This document shows, in pieces, positions 5,139 through 8,552 of a stretch of 8,552 bases of DNA. Under the pieces are notes generated by a model that was given only the letters and a program-made list of their open reading frames with translations, was not told the DNA's origin and made no database searches. Source of the stretch: an uncultured Mitsuokella sp. (lineage in GTDB: Bacteria > Bacillota > Negativicutes > Selenomonadales > Selenomonadaceae); the NCBI GenBank assembly GCA_900770895.1, contig CAAGMF010000127.1, positions 1-8,552 of the forward strand, given 5' to 3'. The number at the start of each line of letters is the position of its first letter. Position 1 is the first letter of the stretch. Position numbers and translations under genes: made by a program.

Positions 5139-8100
5139 TCATTTCCCGGCCGCCTCGTGCAGCTCCTCGATGGTCATATTGTGCAGGCTCGAGCGATGTG
5201 TCTCATCATCCTGGCAGACGAAGCCGACCTGGCTCACGAACGGCTCGATCGTGCCGATGCGCACGAGCGGCGTCACGACGAGCAGCTGCAGGTCGAGGCT
5301 CCTAAATAGCTCGAGCCCGAACCGGGCGGACTCATCCGAGCTCTTCAGGAACGCCTCATCGATGACGACGAGCCGGAACGACTGCTCGCTGACACGCCGC
5401 CCCTCAAGGCCGAAATTATAGACGATGCTGGCTGCAAGTATCGTGTAGGCCAGTTTCTCCTTCTGGCCGCCGGATTTGCCGCCCGAGTCCGTATAGTGCT
5501 CGTACTCCTCATCGCTGTCGCGCCAGCGCTCCGTAGCGGCGAAATTGTACCAGTTCCGCACATCGGTCACTTCGTTGCGCCAGCGGCGGTCTGCCTCCGT
5601 ACTGCCCTCGCGGCCCTGCAGCCGCTGCAGGAGCTCTGCCACCTCCTGATAGCGCTGCTCGTCGTAGACTTCGTCCGAGCCGCTCAGCGTATTGCTCGTG
5701 CAGGCCCGCAGCTCGTCAATGAAGTCCGTGATGACACGGCTGGGATTCCGGACGCACTCTATGTTGATATAGCGGCCTTCATTGTAGTCGATGCTGTGCA
5801 GCGACTGGTTGATCCGCCCGATGCGATCCTCGATCTCACGGCACGAGTCAGCCAGATGCGCATAGAAAAGCGCGATCTGGTTGATGGTATTCTCATGCAG
5901 CAGTTCGCGGAAACGCCCCTCGAACCGCGGCAGATCGTCACGGCGTATCCGGTCGAGCCGCTTGATGTACTCAGCAGCGGTCCCGGCCTCAGCCACGAGA
6001 TCATGCACCTCCGGGCAGGCCGAAAGATACTGCTGCATCTGCCGTTCGAGCTTCCGGGACAGATCCTGCTGGCGCTCGTCGGTCTCCTTCTGCCTGGCAT
6101 CGAGATACTGGCTGTAGAGGTCGGTCTGCCAGCCGCGCTTCTCGCGCTGATAGCGGCCGCCCGCCTTGGCCAGGGCTTCGGCCGCCCGGGCATCGAGCAG
6201 TTTGTACGGCTCCTGCCGCTCCGCCTCGCTGTGCTGGCTCGAGACCGCCAGATCCTCCTGCATGGCGTCGCGGAGGTTCTGTATGCGGACGCTCGTCTGC
6301 GTCTGCTGGCTGCGCTGCTCCTTCAGTTTCGCCTCGATCTGGCGCAGACGGCTTTCGAGCTCCTGCTGCTCCTGCTGCAGCTGACGATAGACATCATTCT
6401 CAGACTCGAGCTCGGCCAGGCGCTGCCGGCACTCCTTCACCGCGCGCTCGCACGGGGCAGTGTCGATATCCGTGAATTCCTTCACCGCCGCCAGCCGGTC
6501 GATGTACAGGAGTTCCTGCTGCAGCATCTGATTGCGCTTCTTCGCCTCATTCTGCTTCTTCTGGAAGAACGCCTGCTCCTGCTTGTTGCTTTCGAGCTCC
6601 TCCTGCAGGGATTCGATCTTGCGCAGGTTCGAGAAGCCCAGCACGTACTGCCGACGGTCGCTGAGCTCATGGCGGTCGTCCTTCTCATGCCGGCGGCCGT
6701 TCGTCTTCACCTGTCCGGCCTGCGTCAGCGCCGTGCGCGCCCGCCGGAAATCAGCCAGATTCTCGCAGCATTTGTGCGCGAAACGCCGGGCCAGCTCGCC
6801 CCGGAGCCAGTCCCGATAGGGGGAATCCTCGCGCAACTGCAGCTTGCGGCAGGCCGCATCCTCGGGCAGACTGTCCCAGTCGACGTTCTCTATATTGTCC
6901 TGTACGCGATAGTACACGAGGCGCAGGGCGAGATGGTGATGCTCCATCCAGTCCGCGACCTCGCCATAGTGAGCCTCCGGGACGAGCAGCGATATGCCGA
7001 AGCTGCGCAGCAGACGCTCGAGTGCGCCCTCCCACTCCGACTCATCATCGCGCACCGCCATGAGCTCGCCCGCAAAAGGCATCTCCTTGGCGGCCAGCGA
7101 CAAATCGGCCGCGAGCCGGTCGCGCAGCTCGACGAAGACCTTCGGGATGTTCGAGCGGCGACGGCTCAGCGAGGTGATTTCCTCCTGCATGGCCTTTGCC
7201 TGATCCTGCAGCTCCTTGCGATTGCCGGCAAAGGCTGCCATGTCCTCGATGAGGCTCTCTGTCTCCTGCCGGGCCTCCGTCTGACGCTGCTGCTGCGCCT
7301 GACGAGCCGCAGCAAAGGCCACGGCCGTCTCCGGCAGCTTCCAGCCGCCCAGTTCGGACAGCGTGTCCGCATATTTCTGCCGACGCTCCGTCTTCTCCTG
7401 CAGCTCACGCTCGAGCATCTCGAGCTGATGACGGGCGGTCAGCAGCTGGTCGCCGCCATGACGGGCCAGCTCGCCGGCCAGCTCGATGCTGCGCTGGCGG
7501 GCCTGATCGAGGTCGCGCTGCGTGACAGCCGTCAACTGCTCCAGACCGGCCAGATGCTCCTCTGCCTGACGCAGCTGTCCCTCACAGAGACGGTAGTCCC
7601 GGTCAGCGAACCATGACAGCAGCATCTTCTTCATGCCCTGCACCGCAGCCAGCTGTGTCCGGGCTGCCTCATATTCACTGGCCAGCCCCTCGAGCGGCTC
7701 GAGCAGCTCCTGCTGGCGCTGCGCGTGCTGCACGGCCTGATGTGAGGCCTCGAGGTCATGGTACTGGCGCAGCATGGCCTCGATCTCCGCCTCGGCCTCC
7801 GGCTCCTCGAGCATATTCTGCCGGACGAAGTCCGTCAGTGAATCGACTTTCTTCATGGAGACGGTCTGCTGGAACAAATCCATGGCCTTCGCCTCGCGCA
7901 GGCCGAAAAGCCGGCGGAACCGGGCACCGTATTTCGGATATTCGTCGAACGTCTCGATGAAGCTGTCATGCTCGAGCCGCTTGCGGAACGCCCGCATGTC
8001 GCCACCGATCTCCGAGAACTCGCGCGTAATGGAGAGCGGCTTCTGGGCCAGGACATAAAGCCGCCGCGGCGACGTCGCACTCTCCTCGAGAAACCAGAAC

Positions 8101-8507
8101 ACCTGAGCGAGTGTCACGGATAAATCGAGATTGCGGTCCCGGAATACAGCCAGTATGACGCTGTAGCTGTCCTTCTGCCGCAGGGCCTCCGGGCGGCCGC
8201 TGCCGCCATCGACGCTGCGCTGGCCATAGTAGCCCAGCACATAGGAGGCGAGGCTGCGCTCACGCGCACTCGCGTCCGCCGCCTTGTTGTAGGTGACGTG
8301 GAGCGGTGGCACGAGCAGCGTCAGCAGGGCATCGACGAGCGTGGATTTACCGGAGCCGACTTCGCCCGTCAGCAGGGCCGTGCGTCCCTCGGTGTCGAAC
8401 GTCCATACCCGCTGGTCGAACGTGCCCCAGTTATATACCTCGAGGCGCTCGAGCCGGTAGCCGAGCGGCACAGCCGCCATCACCGGTCCATCGACGAATA
8501 AATCCAT
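5139..8507 (-). CDS. jetC: Wadjet type I SMC-like ATPase (JetC, COG4913)
   Basis: JetC is the SMC/MukB-like motor of Wadjet. With JetA (kleisin) and JetB (KITE) it extrudes DNA loops and detects small circular plasmids, which JetD then cuts. The 1122 residues show an N-terminal head with Walker A GEVGSGKST (48-56, K54), and VPPLHVTYNKA with SLASYVLGYY just after. Coiled coil runs about 255-450. A hinge-like globular part (about 452-625) holds MPFAGELMAV, FGISLLVP and RRHEKDDRHE. A second coiled arm runs about 625-760. The C-terminal head has signature GKSGGQKEKLAYTILAAS (1010-1027) and Walker B VVIDEAF with D1050-E1051. This fits COG4913 in length and motif order. ATG 8507 overlaps the upstream stop (TGATG), with GAGGAGG upstream. 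jetD is not downstream. A MksB-type condensin is the less likely alternative. Confidence 0.9.
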   Translation of the reverse strand: MDLFVDGPVMAAVPLGYRLERLEVYNWGTFDQRVWTFDTEGRTALLTGEVGSGKSTLVDALLTLLVPPLHVTYNKAADASARERSLASYVLGYYGQRSVDGGSGRPEALRQKDSYSVILAVFRDRNLDLSVTLAQVFWFLEESATSPRRLYVLAQKPLSITREFSEIGGDMRAFRKRLEHDSFIETFDEYPKYGARFRRLFGLREAKAMDLFQQTVSMKKVDSLTDFVRQNMLEEPEAEAEIEAMLRQYHDLEASHQAVQHAQRQQELLEPLEGLASEYEAARTQLAAVQGMKKMLLSWFADRDYRLCEGQLRQAEEHLAGLEQLTAVTQRDLDQARQRSIELAGELARHGGDQLLTARHQLEMLERELQEKTERRQKYADTLSELGGWKLPETAVAFAAARQAQQQRQTEARQETESLIEDMAAFAGNRKELQDQAKAMQEEITSLSRRRSNIPKVFVELRDRLAADLSLAAKEMPFAGELMAVRDDESEWEGALERLLRSFGISLLVPEAHYGEVADWMEHHHLALRLVYYRVQDNIENVDWDSLPEDAACRKLQLREDSPYRDWLRGELARRFAHKCCENLADFRRARTALTQAGQVKTNGRRHEKDDRHELSDRRQYVLGFSNLRKIESLQEELESNKQEQAFFQKKQNEAKKRNQMLQQELLYIDRLAAVKEFTDIDTAPCERAVKECRQRLAELESENDVYRQLQQEQQELESRLRQIEAKLKEQRSQQTQTSVRIQNLRDAMQEDLAVSSQHSEAERQEPYKLLDARAAEALAKAGGRYQREKRGWQTDLYSQYLDARQKETDERQQDLSRKLERQMQQYLSACPEVHDLVAEAGTAAEYIKRLDRIRRDDLPRFEGRFRELLHENTINQIALFYAHLADSCREIEDRIGRINQSLHSIDYNEGRYINIECVRNPSRVITDFIDELRACTSNTLSGSDEVYDEQRYQEVAELLQRLQGREGSTEADRRWRNEVTDVRNWYNFAATERWRDSDEEYEHYTDSGGKSGGQKEKLAYTILAASIVYNFGLEGRRVSEQSFRLVVIDEAFLKSSDESARFGLELFRSLDLQLLVVTPLVRIGTIEPFVSQVGFVCQDDETHRSSLHNMTIEELHEAAGK

Positions 8508-8552
8508 CAGTCATCCTCCTCTTTGACCGCCATCGGGGCCACGTCATCAACC
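8507..8552 (-). CDS. C-terminal end of upstream gene, probably jetB (partial)
   Basis: An open frame enters from the right edge and ends with TGA at 8509-8507. It encodes VDDVAPMAVKEEDD, an acidic tail typical of a disordered C-terminus. Its stop overlaps the jetC start by one base (TGATG), and its last codons contain the GAGGAGG ribosome site of jetC. The pair is therefore translationally coupled. In type I Wadjet operons the gene before jetC is jetB (DUF4194, KITE-like subunit). That identity is inferred from position only; 14 codons are too few to identify a family. Confidence 0.6.
   Translation of the reverse strand, partial: VDDVAPMAVKEEDD

Noticed and set aside
5496..7616. A 706-codon open frame on the plus strand inside jetC
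   Set aside because: It is antisense to a gene with clear motifs. GC-rich third positions keep the opposite strand free of stops, and the translation is a Leu/Arg-rich composition with no recognisable domain.

Overview
The window is a GC-rich bacterial chromosome segment. Every gene I can support lies on the minus strand. Strong AGGAGG-type ribosome sites, a Firmicutes-style BirA/biotin operator and dispersed short inverted-repeat elements suggest a GC-rich Firmicute. A member of the Negativicutes such as Selenomonas or Mitsuokella is my guess; the sequence alone does not prove it.

Layout, in order of transcription from high to low coordinates. (1) 8552-5139: the last codons of an upstream gene (probably jetB), then a complete 1122-residue SMC-like ATPase recognisable as JetC of a type I Wadjet/COG4913 plasmid-defence system. 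The two are joined by a TGATG stop/start overlap. The nuclease gene jetD, which normally follows jetC, is not there; the next gene is a housekeeping isomerase. (2) 4966-3998: class I mannose-6-phosphate isomerase (manA) with its own putative promoter. (3) 3753-3415: a small exported, His-rich, highly charged protein of unknown function, closed by a strong hairpin terminator. (4) 3362-3131: a non-coding element of about 210-230 bp with structured terminal inverted repeats (MITE-like). (5) 3124-213: a biotin operon bioY-bioD-bioA. It reads from a TTGACA-N17-TATACT promoter whose -35 box sits inside a BirA-type operator.

The biotin operon pairs import (BioY) with two of the last steps of synthesis: BioA makes DAPA from KAPA, and BioD makes dethiobiotin. 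bioF, bioB and the pimeloyl genes are not in the window. The bioD-bioA gap holds a 12-bp perfect hairpin bracketed by a 16-bp direct repeat that copies the end of bioD, as if a small palindromic element had inserted there. A 37-nt part of that element recurs downstream of bioA.

The most notable points are the jetC gene without an adjacent jetD, the operator/promoter overlap at bioY, and the families of small structured repeats around the biotin genes.
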